A stretch of DNA of 64,000 nucleotides, taken from NCBI GenBank assembly GCA_015680685.1, contig MNCI01002812.1, forward strand, positions 724,830 through 788,829, given 5' to 3'. A program made the translations under genes and the position numbers. This document shows, piece after piece, positions 48,541-61,109 of this stretch. Positions within the stretch are counted from its first letter, which is position 1. Each line of letters opens with the position of its first letter. This stretch comes from Gnetum montanum (lineage: Eukaryota; Streptophyta; Gnetopsida; Gnetales; Gnetaceae). Under the pieces are notes generated by a model. It did no database searches, was not told where the DNA came from, and was given only the letters and a program-made list of their open reading frames with translations.

Positions 48541-49191
48541 AGGCATATTAAGTGACACCTAAGTAAAGATGAATAAATAATGCTAAAATGCTATATAATC
48601 ATATAAATAGATGTTGTTCTAATATAAAAAAGATCATTCAACACTACCCATAGGGTAGTGACAAGAGAACAAACCATAATAGAGGTCAAATAAAGATCAA
48701 ACAAAGGCCAAGCAAGGGGAAGTATAAAGAGTACTACTACAAATCATTAATGTAGCTTGTGGTTTTGCTAGTTTTAGGCCTTGGTAGGCCATGATGCTAG
48801 ATGGTATCAAATGGTGATTAAGGAAGGTCAAACCCCACTATTTGATACCAATCAAAGGCTAAAAAAGGTAAATAGGGCTATAATAAGGCAAATAAATAAC
48901 ATATAAGGCTATATAAAGGTCATAATAAGGTCAACAGGATTGACAATGCAAAACAAAGCTAAAAACAAACCAAAACATCATGTAATAGGGAGAAAATCAA
49001 GCAAAACAGGCTACATATGATGAAATTTGGCTAATATGGATAAAAAGGGTTTAGATTTTGCAAGTTTTAGGCCTTAGTAGGTCATGGTTTAGGGCTACAA
49101 AGCTATTAGGCTAGTTTGGACATCCATCAACACTGTTTCTAGGTTGTTTAAACATGAAAATTGAGAGTTTTGAAGCTTCCATGCTAGGCCC
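48541..49191 (-). other. Spacer upstream of pol, composite B
   Basis: Homologous to 7171-7789, with the same GGCCTTGGTAGGCCATGATG block (about 48777). No gag or protease is seen. It ends at the 3.2 kb insertion. Confidence 0.6.
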
Positions 49192-50394
49192 TTGTTGGCG
49201 ACCGTTTGGGACATGACTGCCAATGAGTGTCCTTGAATAGGATTTAGGTGCTTACTGGTGTGTCTGGCAACACCAAGGCCCAAATACCTCCAAATAGACT
49301 CAGTAGTTAATGTGAGTATGTGTGTGTGTTGCTGTAGTGTGCTGTTTTGAAAAATGAAATGATTGGGTTGTGTGTAAAACTAAAAATGACTTATCTTAAA
49401 GAGATTCAGCCAACTTTGCCAAGTACTATGAGTTTTTGAGAGTTCCTATTCTATTCAATTGCCTAGTCTATGTGGTCCTTATAATACCTACTTGTAATAA
49501 ATAAAATTTTGCAAAAACATTTGAGCACAACTCTGGGAATCTACTTCTAATTTCCCCAGAGAAAGAGATAGTTCCACAAGAAAACTAGAAATAGAGCGAG
49601 ATTCAATGGAAACAGAAAAAAGAGAAAAAGAAAACAGATTTGTGTAAAGATCTCAAATGTTTAAACAAAGGTAAAATGATACAAGTAAACACTTCACAAT
49701 AAAGCTATCCCAAATTCAATAACTACGAATTGTTCAAACTTCCAAAGCTCAAATAAGCAATTTCTTCAAGAAAATCCTACTATGCTACCCAAAAAATTGT
49801 TGTGTAAACTATCAGGTACGAGACTCCATTTTGGCTAGATAATGGATGTCAACAATTGCATTCAATAGAACCTTTAAAAGAATTGACAATTTTTGATTGA
49901 AATATCATAGAGATTCACTTTAAAGATAAAAGAAGCTATTCTGGTCCTACAAAAATACCAAATATTTTCTAAACCCTCTTGACTATTGAATCATTCAACG
50001 GCTTGACTACATACAGAGGCTCTCTTACAACAATTTCAATAGTGGTTCTTACACATTGCACAATAATGAAATTTACTACTAAAATTCTCTTAAGGCTTTC
50101 AAACACAAGCTCTTCTATGGAAAAATTTTAATAGAAATTTTCTATCATGCAACAAGAACAATAAGAGCAATCTAAAAATCCCAAAATTACTTGCCAAGCA
50201 TGATACTATGTAAATCACTAGCTAAACAACTTAAACAAAATAAAAACTAATAAACACAACTCACAAAACTATAACAAAGAGGCTGAAATGTTGTCTTTAG
50301 CAAGTCATCTTACAAGCAATCTTTCACAATTTCTTCTTTACAATCTTTCTCCAAGACCTCAAAGTGTGATATCCCTCCCTTCCTACCCTTGAAG

Positions 50395-50405
50395 CCCTTT
50401 TATAG
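50395..50405 (-). promoter_or_regulatory. Promoter-like TATA box inside the 3.2 kb insertion
   Basis: CTATAAAAGGG on the minus strand, followed by GC-richer leader-like sequence (GGCTTCAAGGGTAGG). Transcription would run toward 49192, away from the NFS1 fragment. If the insertion is an LTR, this is its core promoter. Confidence 0.4.
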
Positions 50406-50879
50406 AGTCTCATAGGTAGTTAGATATTCTAAAATATCTTAGCTAACTTCTCTCCCAAGTAAGGAAGTTATAACTTACCCAATAAGTTAGGAGATATTAT
50501 TTTCCCAACAAGTTAGGAAGTTGTAACTTATACAAAAAGATAGGAGAAAATCATGCTAACATTAACATGTGTAAATATTACAAATATTGCTTTTATAAGA
50601 AACAACCTATATAAAAATAAATCCAAGATCTCCATATTATAAGAGCTTCATACAATTGTCATTTTATTTTTATTTAGGATTTTAATTACCCACTGTGTAT
50701 AAAGCCTTAGTAATTCATTTGAGATAATTAAATTAATGCTAGGTCTTTAATAAGTGCTCCATACAATTGTTGCATGTAAGAAAAATTTGCTGAAATTTCT
50801 TTTTTGCCACCAGACCATATGAAATTAAAATTTTATTTTGTTACTTTGATTTAGCACATTTAGTTTTGTACTTGCTTTC

Positions 50880-51215
50880 AAACTCATCGACATCGGCTAA
50901 ATAATCTCCTAGTTCTGCTGCTTCAGTTGTGCACCTATCTTGCTGTGTCTTCATGTCTCTGTGACTGCACTTGATGGATCAACAATGGCAATGAAGAATG
51001 CGTTGGCGTCAGGCACTGCTACTATTTTTGGTAAGGTTGTTGTGTGTTCCATAAAAAACTGCAGTCGTTGTATCCTTTGCCGCCGCGCTACCTGTATGAT
51101 TTTTGAAAGCATCTATCATCTCTTGCAACACCTGTTTCCATCCGATTGTTGAAACTGCCTTTGATGAATTGATCTTGGTGAAAAAATTTAAATAGCATAT
51201 ATAATATTCTTTCAT
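50880..51215 (-). pseudogene. Unrecognised coding-like remnant next to the NFS1 fragment
   Basis: Minus-strand frame 51215-51009 reads KAVSTIGWKQVLQEMIDAFK, then NHTGSAAAKDTTTAVFYG. After frame changes VPDANAFFIAIVDPSS and TTEAAELGDYLADVDEF follow. Base composition is GC-richer and keeps CpGs, like the NFS1 part. It does not look like the expected C terminus of NFS1 (no Ser-Gly-Ser-Ala-Cys loop). It may be a second captured gene piece. No family is assigned. Confidence 0.35.
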
Positions 51216-51285
51216 TTTCCAAAAGAGATTCAGTAGATCCAGTCAAATAAACGTAAGATGAGAGATAAAATCCCTACTTAAATGC

Positions 51286-51714
51286 TTATTGAATAACTGC
51301 TTTAGCAAAACTACAATTTCTATGTTGGACGCTTCTGTTGATCTGGACGCCATTGAGCTGGGACATGATGCCATGGAGTAATCTACGGTGCAGGCAAGTG
51401 ACATGGTGATGATTGAATTCCATCTCGCAGAGTGTCAGTTGGCAAGCGACGTCCATGCTGACGGCTAGAGGAGTCACCACGGTGTCGCTTCGGAGGCCCC
51501 TCTCCTGACCACTGCCGCTCCTATGCGGCTCCAGCTGTACACATGGATGACGATGCATGTACAAGGCACCCATGCCCTTGGGGCTATACAGCTTGTGCCC
51601 CGACAGCGACATGAGGCTGATCATCATTTCATCCACGTGCAACGGAATCTTGGCGGCGGCCTGGGCCACGTCCATGTGGAAGAGCACCTTGCTCTCCATT
51701 TCCACCACCACCAT
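51286..51714 (-). pseudogene. NFS1: Cysteine desulfurase NFS1 fragment
   Basis: Part of a class V aminotransferase-fold cysteine desulfurase, the mitochondrial enzyme that removes sulfur from cysteine for Fe-S cluster assembly. The 142-codon minus-strand frame shows VLFHMDVAQAAAKIP (residues 10-24; Asp15 and Gln18 at the usual PLP-contacting places), SLSGHKLYSPKGMGALY with the PLP lysine at residue 41, and RSGSGQERGLRSDTVVTPL (residues 65-83). This is the group I (NifS/IscS/NFS1) pattern, not SufS. It covers only about the middle third of an NFS1. The N-terminal part and the catalytic Cys loop are missing, and substitutions such as SGSGQ for the usual SGGGQ and D for G in the RS-G-T motif suggest relaxed selection. 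It is GC-rich (near 57% by eye) and CpG-rich amid AT-rich DNA, so it was probably captured from an unmethylated gene. The start at 51714 is simply the first ATG after a stop. Confidence 0.85.
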
Positions 51715-52396
51715 TGCCCATCACACACACTACTACTATCATCCGTCATTCTAGCCTCCCCCATTGTTGATGATGCCGCTGAAGAATATATGAGGATTTT
51801 TAGCAGTCGTGATTACTAACAACACCGCTGATGCCAAAATTTTTCTTGCAATAGTAGCCCAAAAGATTCAGCAGCTATGCATCATTCAATCCTTGAAAAT
51901 GCAGGAATAGTTTCCTTTGCCCACCTTAGTCTCTGGCTCTGCATAGCTAAAAACCTGAGCATGGTAGATCTTGGGAGAAGGTCAGGAAGAGCTCTTGTGA
52001 GTCTTTATGGTGGCTTGCTTGGGCTTGAAGCTTATGTGGTGTCTTATAAACATCATTTTTTTTTTGTTTTAATGATTACTTATAGATGTATATTATCTGA
52101 GAGAGGGTTGTGTTGTGATCAAGTTTTATTATTTTTCATGAAATGCCAACTTTTTTAGAAGGATAATTTGCATAATAAATCTACATTTAATTTTGATGAG
52201 CACTCTTCTTCAATTTTACCCAGTGCAACAACATCAATCTCAGATTTTTTTTAATTTGAGACTTTTCTAGTGGTTTTTCCCAGCATTATTCATATTTTTC
52301 CAGTGGTCCCAAAATAGATTGGTTGTTTATGCAGTTGTTTTAAATATTTCCTTTTTCCAATATCTACTTTTGCTATTCCAAGAAATGGCCAAATGT
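51715..52396. other. Rest of the 3.2 kb insertion, no gene assigned
   Basis: Mixed GC next to the NFS1 fragment, then T-rich. The 93-codon plus-strand frame at 51877-52158 shows no recognisable domain. Confidence 0.4.
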
Positions 52397-52800
52397 GCCA
52401 ACAACCCCCTATTCCCATGTGGGCTAGCATGGAAGAAGGGACCCTAAGCATGGAAACTAAGTAAAATAGCTTTTGGGACACTTAGAGGTTCAAAATTAAT
52501 AGTCTGAGGCCTTCCCAAGATAGTGTAGGGCCAAATTTATTAAAATTGAACACTCTTGAGGTCTATAAAATTCAAAAAGCAAGTTCTAGAGCCTTTCCCC
52601 CCCTATTTTGACATTTCCCAACATGGAAGAGAGGGGGTTCAGCATGGAGAATCAAGATGTTGATCAAAACATGACCAAAAAAGGTCAAATCAATAGGTGG
52701 ATCCCATGTATCGATGCTATGCACCTCCTAGCTTCAAGTTGAAGTAGTTTGAGTCAATTTTGGATGTCAGAACATGTTGAGATGGCTTCCCCCCTATGTG

Positions 52801-52812
52801 CCCCCCCCCCCC
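52801..52812. repeat. C12 homopolymer
   Basis: Twelve Cs followed by TTCCCCCTT. A second run of 14 Cs lies at 54171-54184. Both sit in the CTTCCCCCC part of the array unit. Exact lengths may be sequencing dependent. Confidence 0.85.
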
Positions 52813-54170
52813 TTCCCCCTTCTTCCACATTGAGCATAGTATCTCCAATATGGAAGAATGGGGGGACACTTGTTCCATGAATTCAAGATGGTCTGGAAGC
52901 ATGTTGACTAAGTTTATAGGCTCCTAAGGCTATAGAACATGATTCTATAAATTTATGGCTAGTTTTGAGCATGTTTGGAGGTCATTCAAAGGTACCTAAG
53001 GTCTTTCCTCTGGGCCAAGACCCCCACACCCCCCGCCCTCTCTATTTCCATGCTAAGGAAGTTGCTCCAACATGGAAGATTGGGGGGAATGGGTTTTAGA
53101 GGTCAAAATGAGGTTAAATAAGAAAATCTTAAGACTATGAGGTCCTAGGCTTCTTTGACATAGATTTTTAGTTTCTAGGAGTGTAATCTTGCCATCAAAA
53201 GTGAAAAAGTAACTTTCCCCACTATTTCCATGTTACCCACCATGGAGGAAATATTTTCCAACATGGATGGAGTAAGAATCTCATATCTAGGCCAATTTGG
53301 ACCATAATCAACTATGCATGCCATCTTCTAGAGGTACTAAGGCTAGGGTTTAGGGTTTCATGTTAAAATTTGATAATTTTAAGTATTCCTAAGTGTTTTT
53401 TGAACTTTCCCCCTTTTTCCATCCTAGGACTAGGAAACCTAGCATGGAAGACTAGGAAAATATCATTTGGCCATTTAGGATCAATTTTCTAAGGTTTAAA
53501 GACTCTAAAGGATGTATACAGGGTTCTAAAGTGCATACAAGGTTATTTGATGTTGTTCTAATATTTGTATGAGCCTCAAATAAGTCTCCTCATTAGTCTC
53601 CATGCTAGCTAGTGTGGAAGAGAGGGTCTCCAACATGGAAGAGCCACAAATTTCAAATCTGAACTAGTTTTGGCCTCAATCAACTGTGCATGTGTGTTTC
53701 TAGGGTTGCTAGGGTTGAGGACTAGGGTTTGGGATCAAAACTAGCCAATTTGGAGGTTTCATAAATGGGTTTTAAGCTCCCCCCCTTTTCCCCACATGGG
53801 GGATAGCATTGTTAGTGTGGAATACTAAGGGGAGTAGCTTTTTGATGATTAGTAATCACTTTGGCAAGGTTTAAGGGCTCTAGAAGGTGTGAAACCAGTC
53901 TTAGAGTTCATGTAAAGCTGTACAATGTTTGCTTTATGTGTTTAAAGGCTATTTTGGAGTTCCCCCGAACTTCCCCCCTTTCTTCCACATTCACCAATGT
54001 GGAAGAGGAAGCTCTTAGTGTGAAGGCACTAGAGGACCTTGCTTTTTGCTAATTTCTAACATTTTTAGCCATGCATGTATGTTTCTAAGGTTGTCAGTCT
54101 TAACTGATGCTACCTAGTGTTAAACATTGGTTGTTTCAAGGATTGTTAAGTGATTTTTAGTGTTTTCACA

Positions 54171-54184
54171 CCCCCCCCCCCCCC
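54171..54184. repeat. C14 homopolymer
   Basis: Fourteen Cs in the array of composite B, at the place where other units read TTTCCCCC. Confidence 0.85.
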
Positions 54185-55659
54185 AACTTCATCCATGCTA
54201 CGGATGGAATGCTTAGCATGAAAAGGATACTCCTTAGCATGGAGAACCAAGAGGAGGCAATTTTGAGCCATTATATGTGACTTTTAGTGGTCTGGAGGCT
54301 TTCGAAAGGGTTGGGTTACTTCCAAAAGTCAAATTACATGAAAACTTCAATAGTTTTGACTTCCCTAATTTCATCCATGCTAGGACTAGGATACTCAATG
54401 TGGAAGAACCATTAGAAGTTGAGTTTTTATTAATTTTTGTAATCTAGTACCTTTTGGAGAGGTTGTCAAGGTTTCGATGTTAGTACTGGTATATTTGAGG
54501 TTTTTTTCTTATTTCTAGGATGTTCCCATTAACTTTCCTAGCTTCATACACCTTGTTTCCATGTTGGGAAATAACAAAGAGGCCTCCCCCAATGTGGAAG
54601 AACTAATAAAGTTATATCTATGCTAGTTCGACACCAAATCAACCATGCATGTTGGCCTCTAGGATTCCTAGTGTCAGTTATCAATACTAGGAGCCAAGAT
54701 CTAGCAGTTTGGAGGCTCCTAGGTGCCTCATGCAATCTCCTCATTCTTCCACACTAGGCATGATGGCTCCAACATGGGTAAGAGGAGGATGGTAGTTCTA
54801 TACCAACTTTGACTGCTTTTGAGGTCTTCAAAAGCTCCAAAGGGGTTAATAGATTCTAAGGGCCACTAGGCTTTGAGAAATGGATACTAGATAGTTAATC
54901 TAGATCATTTTTTTCTTTCCCCCACCCATCCATGCTAGGGATAAGATGCTTAGCATGGATGAAGCCTCCCCTAGCATGGAACTACCAAATCCCAATGTGT
55001 TAACTAGGTTTGGTGTGGTTTTGGGGCTACCAGGGGTGCTTGAAGGGGTTCTAGGTCATGTGGGCTAACTTTGGGGGCCAAACTTAGGTTAGATGGGTAT
55101 TGGAGGATAAGAATGGGTGTCTCCCCCTGCCCTACGTTGTTCAATGTTGGGCAGTGTTTCCCCAACGTGGGAACCCTTGTTATCTAATTTTTTCCATGCC
55201 CTACCCCTTTTGGAAGCCTAGGGTTGAAAAAGATAAGTTTTGGTTACTAAAAATGGCAAAATAGTCATGTTTTAATAGTTTTATGAAGTGGAATGCATGT
55301 ATCCACATTGGGTATCGTGTCCCCAATGTGGATGCATGGGAGTTAAGATTTGGTTATGGCTTTAGATGTTTAGGGGTTGAAACCTAGCATTGATGCAATT
55401 TCCAAGCTAGGAGTTAAGGCATATGGTGGGGCCCAAAACCAAAAGATTTTAAATTTTAAATTTTAATCTTAACTCCCATTAATCTTAGCATGGAAGAGGC
55501 TTTTCCCCCTTTTCACTTTAGTGCACCTAGAGTTATGATGCACTAAACAAGCAACTAGGGTCTAGAGGTGGGCATCCAAGTTTAGATTGTGTTTTTAATG
55601 TCAAATTTTTGCAAGATTGGAAGAGAGCTCAAATAGAGATTTCTTATTTCAAAAATATC

Positions 55660-58600
55660 CTATCCTCAATGTGGAAGCATCCATCCCTTCCTGCAACTAG
55701 CGTTGAACTTCTGTTCTTCCAAGATTCCAATCATTCCTAGTGTTAAGCCTGCCATGGTGCCTAAGCAGCATGGAGAAAAAAGTAAAAACTTCAATATTTA
55801 AGATGTGGATGAGTAATAAAAAGATCTATTAAGGTTTCCTAGATCTGTCACAATCCATGCTTCTTCTGTAGCTACTTCGAGGTAGGTATTTCTACTCATT
55901 TTGCCTTAGTTTCTAGTTGTTTTTATTACTTTTATTACCATGTCTGGGGTTGTTTTCTTAGATCTACACTAATGGAGGAGGTAAAAAAAATTCAACAAAA
56001 TACACCCTCTTATTTTTACTATTTCTATATGGATCTATGGTAATTTCATTATTTTGGTCTTGGTAGGTTTGGTTTTAAAATTAGGCTTGTTGTTTCCATG
56101 CTTTTTCCAAACTTTGGGAGTAAGGTTGTTTTTCTCAAATCTAGGCCAAAGGATTTGTCAAGTTAAATTTTAACAAAATTCTATGCCTTTATTTTTATTT
56201 TTTTTCTAATTGGTATGAACTGTTTTAGCTATTTTTCTATAGCTATGTTAAGTTGGGTTTTAGAATTTTTAGCTTCTTGTGATTTTTGCATGGAAAAAGT
56301 ATTCAACATTGTGTATTTTTTTCTTAGGAAAACGGCTACATATTTTTAAAATTTGATGTTATGGTTTTGTAGCCCTATGTTAAGCTTTACAATGGCTATT
56401 GTCTCATTCAATTTGGCTTTGAAAAGAATAAGTTATGACTATTTTCCAAAGGTTATGTAGTTAGGTTTTTTTATGTCGTTTTTAAAATTCTATGTAAATT
56501 CACAAATTTTTTAAAGTAAATAGCAAGGGTTTTGTCTATTTGTTGGTTATTTCTAAGTAGATCTTGGCTTCAGATTTCCATCATAGGTAGAACTACTCCT
56601 TTTGGGTTAGAAAAAAGAATTTTCTGAAATTTTTACTAAGCCTATGTCAAAATGAGGTTTGTGCCATTTTTAGATTTTTGTTCAAATTTGTGAATTTTTT
56701 CTGAATAAATGGAAATTTTTTTGAATTTTTGTTAAGTGTATGTGTGTAGGGCTCACTTAGTCTTTCAAATAGTGGTAAAATCACTTTGTTAGGAGCCCAA
56801 ACAAATTTTTGGTGAATTTTTTACCAGCCCTATGTGAAAAGAGTCAATGGTGATAGCTATGGTTTTTTCTAGTGTTGTTTATGTTCCATGTAAAATGAGG
56901 TTACATATTTCTAGTTGTAATGGTCATGGCTATAAGGCTTGTTATTTCAAGATTTTTTCCATGGTGGAATCAATGAAATCGAAGCTCTTGTGAATTTTTA
57001 ATGAATTTTTGGTTATGGCTGTGTTAACAAGGCAAAATTCCAATTGTAGCACTTTACCCCTTTGGGGATGGATGTGATTGATATGTGTAGTTTCTCTTGT
57101 CAACATGTAAAAATTATGTTTTAAATTTTTTTAAGAAAAATAAAGGATTTTACTATTTTGAGCAAGATTTTTTTCTTTTTTACTATGACTATATTTTTCT
57201 AAGTTCTAATGCTTTCTTCTTAGTTTAGGCATGGTTCAAACTAGCTATGAAGTTTTGGCTATAAAGTAAAAGGCTATGAAAGGTTATAACAATGCTTTTT
57301 GTGGAATTTCTTAAGCCAATTTAGATAAACACCTTATAGCTTTTTACATAGGCTAATTTCACCTTTGATTAAGATGTTTTCCCAAACTTGTTTACAAAAT
57401 TTTATGATAGTCATAATGTTTTTCTTTGCCATGCAAGGTCTTTTTGAGGTCCATACTCATCATTGTTAAGTTGGTGGGAATCTTGTGTTATATTAGCCAC
57501 CCCAAGACCAATACCCCGTAACCTAACATGCCTTTGGGAAAGCTATCACTATGGTTCTATCTTGGGACAAGGGAGTTCCTAGTCTGATTGCCAAGTTTAT
57601 TACTGACAATCCACCTCCTAGGACACTAAGAAGAACTGCAAACCCGATCAATCCATGCTACCTTATAGAGATTTGGATGATGCTAGAGTATAGTTAGTAC
57701 AATGTTGACAATATTCTAATGGTGGCACACATGGCCCACACCTTATTCTAAAACCCACCCAAAATTTTGTATCTTCTATAGGGGTAAGTAATGTTTTTAT
57801 GTTTTTCTTGATTTATTGTTAAAACTACCTTTCCTAACTTCTTCAATTTTACAAACTTCTTGTAGGTACAAGGTCAATGATCAAACCCTAGCCATGGATC
57901 AAACCATCTTAGATGAATTCACCAAAGGCCCCCAAATTAGAACCATTGTATATGACTAGTTAAGAGGGGACTTTGGGGAATATGCTACAAGGTTTAACCT
58001 TGTCTACAAGAAATGTAAGGACAATGGAATCATGCACAACTAGTGGGTGGACTCCCAAAGCTCTCTAGATCTGATCCTAGTAGCTAGGACCTCTTCTCAA
58101 CCCACACTAAAAAAGAAGAAAGGTAAACATAAAGGCTATAACGTCCAATGTTTTATGATCATAAGAGTTTTAATTGTTCTATCACTTTAACTAGTTATTA
58201 AACATGCCCATGTTAATGCCAATCATTTGGTTGTTTCTTTGTAGGACCTTCCACCTCTACTGATGTCACCATATCCATTTTAGGATGTCATGAGGATAGC
58301 CTCATCCTAAAGTTTGATGAGGTGATACCAGCATAAGAGTGGTTGAGGGGACAAGTTTCTAGATACATCCAAGCAAACATTGAGCATGTAGTTCTTCTTG
58401 ATGTATTTATGGAACCTATGCCTTCCATCCTTATTGCAAAGATACTACATGTCATCAACTCCTTCAATGATGAGGCTGGTCATTTTAACACCACCATTCG
58501 AGGTGTGAAGATTAACATGGACATTGATGAGGACCTCTTTTGCAACATTTTTGGTGTCCCCACTAATGGGTCGATGGTTGCCACCAAAATAGTGAAGGAA

Positions 58601-60058
58601 TCAGGCCATCATGAGAAAATTTTGGAGTGGCTTGGTGCCAACATGGGGCACTTTGGAATTTCCCTAGAGAGCTTCATGAACCTTGATGTAAAGGAATCAT
58701 ATCCTTTATTTAGGTCTCATGCATTTCCCAAACTATTATTGAAAAATAAAATGATTGGCATCCTGCAAGTGTGGACCTTTAAGAAGGTCTTGATGGATGG
58801 TGATAGATTCAATTGAGCACTTGCTTTGGCTGTTGGGCTTCAAGAGGAGATCCTTAGACTCTATGTTGATACCTCTACAATAATCCACATGCCTTTTACA
58901 TTATTTATAGGTTATTTGAAGAGGTTTGCAAAGTTTTTGGTGGTGTGGAGGAATGGATGATGGGTTTCTTAAGACCCAAGCCAACTTTCTAGGCATTGGA
59001 TAAAGCACATTTATCCAACTATGTAAGCCCAAAACCCACTAAAGTGGATGGATGATTTGCTATCCATCACCACCAAGGATCTTGATGTTAGGCAATGCAA
59101 ATCCCTTGACAACATGAATGAGGATGAGCCCCTCACATTTCTAGTGAGCTTCCTCAAAGCCAAATCGTTATGTAGAGATGATGAATGGGCAACCAAGTAG
59201 AAACTTAAGAGGCCTATGGAGGAAGCACTGCAAGCATCAAATTAGCTTGCCTGAAGAAGCTTAAGTTTAAGCTTAAGCCATCACAACAAGTAGTGATAGG
59301 TATGTTTTTATCTAAGTTTTTCCTATTTTATGTTTTTAGAGTCATGGTCATGTTATGGTTTTATGTGCTAATCAATTTTCTATGTGCTATGGTTGTAGAT
59401 AAGTGTTAAGTCATAGCAGCCCAAGCTACCATGAAGAACTAAGGTACGCAGAGGAGGCACTCTTACAGTAGCCTAGGATAGACATAAATGATCTAGATGC
59501 CTTGTTTAGTGAGTTTCCATGCACATTCCCTATGGTTATCCTAGATGAGGAAGAGGAGGAGCTACGTATGCACATGTCTTAACATTTTTTGTTTTATCTT
59601 ATTGTTTTAAGTTTTGGTTTTTTTTCTAACCTTTTAATGATTTTTATGCTTACAATAGTTATTAAGCCACCAATTCAGGCCCCTATCCCTAATTTTCATG
59701 TAAAACCATGGGTAGATGTCCTGGGTAAGGTGGAGCTCATGCATAGGATGGCTAAGGTCATCATTGACCAGTTATGCCAAGTTGCATCTAAGATAGGTAA
59801 GAACTTTTTTTCATATGCCTTAGTTGTTTGGCTATGTTATAGGCTATATTTTTGTTATGCATTATGTTTATGGTTGTATTTTTTAGGTTTTTGTAGTGCC
59901 TTTTATGGAATGGAATCCCAACTAAGACATGGAGATTGACTCCTTACCTCAGCTTCCCTCCAATCTATCTAGTGCATCCTTGAAGTTGTACAAGATTGCT
60001 ATTGATCTACCAATGTCATTTGCAAAATATTCATGGGAGCTAAAGAGGTCCAATGAAA
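55660..60058 (+). pseudogene. Copy B of the spliced element-associated gene
   Basis: Second copy of the gene at 11753-26600, same strand and order. Inferred exons: exon 1 to 55881 (GAG|GTAGGT); intron to 57437; exon 2 57438-57783 (GGG|GTAAGT); intron to 57865; exon 3 57866-58122 (AAAG|GTAAAC); intron to 58244; exon 4 58245-59299; intron to 59398; exon 5 59399-59565; intron to 59658; exon 6 59659-59796; intron to 59896; exon 7 59897-60058, where homology to copy A stops. Exon 4 holds a clean 157-codon frame (58343-58816) with INMDIDEDLFCNIFGVPTNG and MNLDVKESYPLFRSHAFPKL, matching FFCNMFGVPADG and MNLDVRESYLLLRS of copy A. Unlike copy A, exon 4 is not interrupted. Exons 1-3 and 5-7 have stops. 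Protein family and function are unknown. Confidence 0.62.
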
Positions 60059-61034
60059 AACATTTCACCATGGAGAAAATTGGAAAAAAAATCTCTTTGC
60101 AAAATTAAAAGCAAAAATTAAAGTGACTGAATACAACCCAAAGCTAGACCTTATTTTACCAATAATAGCAACCACAAAATGAATAGTTTTATTAAACTAA
60201 AATTTTATTAACTCTATAGACCTTCTAGATCTATTAGAATGTAAAAATGTACATAGAGATTTGAAACTCTTTTCAATGTAAAAGAAGATGGCATAAGGCT
60301 TTGTGTAGTTACAACATGCTTTACTAATGTCAAATTCCATTGTTTACCCAATGGATAATGACATATTTAGCACATTGCAAATGTCATGTCTAGGAGATAG
60401 AAAACTTGAAATGGCATGTGTGACAAGAGGCAATGAACATACTATTTAGGTGTAAAATAAGGAAGAGGATTAAGTGGAATTGCATAATAGATGTCTCTAT
60501 CTCTATCTACATATTTTCATGTTATTTCGTTTCATTCTTAGTTGTGCTTATGCTCATTTCTTCTCTCACATGAAGATATTAATAGATGAAAGAGATAGTG
60601 TTATCGATTATAAAAATCTTGGAGTTTTCCTAGAAGCTTTGTTGTTGTCACATTTTGTCTCTTCTACTTTCTACACTGGTTTCAACACCCTCAATTTTTC
60701 TTTTTATAGGGACTCTATGTTTAAATTTTAAATGTTTAAATATATGTACAAAATGTTAAATTTTCCAACTTTTTATTTAATATTCTTAAATTAAAGTTAT
60801 TAAATTTTCATTTTTTACACACACATACATATATATATATATATAGGATTTCAATCTCTTCTTTATCACTATTTTTTCTAGCATTTATTGTTTCATCCTA
60901 GTTTGTTTAGTTCTAATTTTCTTTATTATTTTTTAATATTTTTCATGAAATTGAAAAAAAAAACATGTAAGCTTCATCTAATGTTTTTCTTAATCTCTTC
61001 AACGTTATTCATGCTTCATTCACAAGCTTTGGTG

Positions 61035-61109
<75 letters not shown>

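Larger units (their letters stand above)
49192..52404. mobile_element. 3.2 kb insertion with TTGTTGGC...GCCAACAA ends
   Basis: Composite A runs uninterrupted across this point (7770-7800), but composite B does not. The extra DNA starts TTGTTGGC (49192-49199) and ends GCCAACAA (52397-52404), a perfect 8 bp inverted pair. The next bases are also similar when inverted (CGACCGTTTGG and ACATTTGG). Flanks CCC and CCCCC allow a short target duplication but are ambiguous. Inside are a minus-strand TATA region, an NFS1 fragment and no transposase. It may be a DNA transposon with captured sequence, or a very long solo LTR (TG...CA ends) on the minus strand. Confidence 0.75.
52420..55200. repeat. Tandem array of about 375 bp units, composite B
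   Basis: Homologue of 7790-11330, with the same segments (TTCCATGCTAGG, AGCATGGAAGA, CATGCATGT) at unit starts near 53045, 53430, 53800 and 54190. Poly-C runs interrupt it. Confidence 0.7.

Noticed and set aside
51523-51819. Plus-strand His-rich ORF
   Set aside because: It is the shadow of the NFS1 frame on the minus strand.
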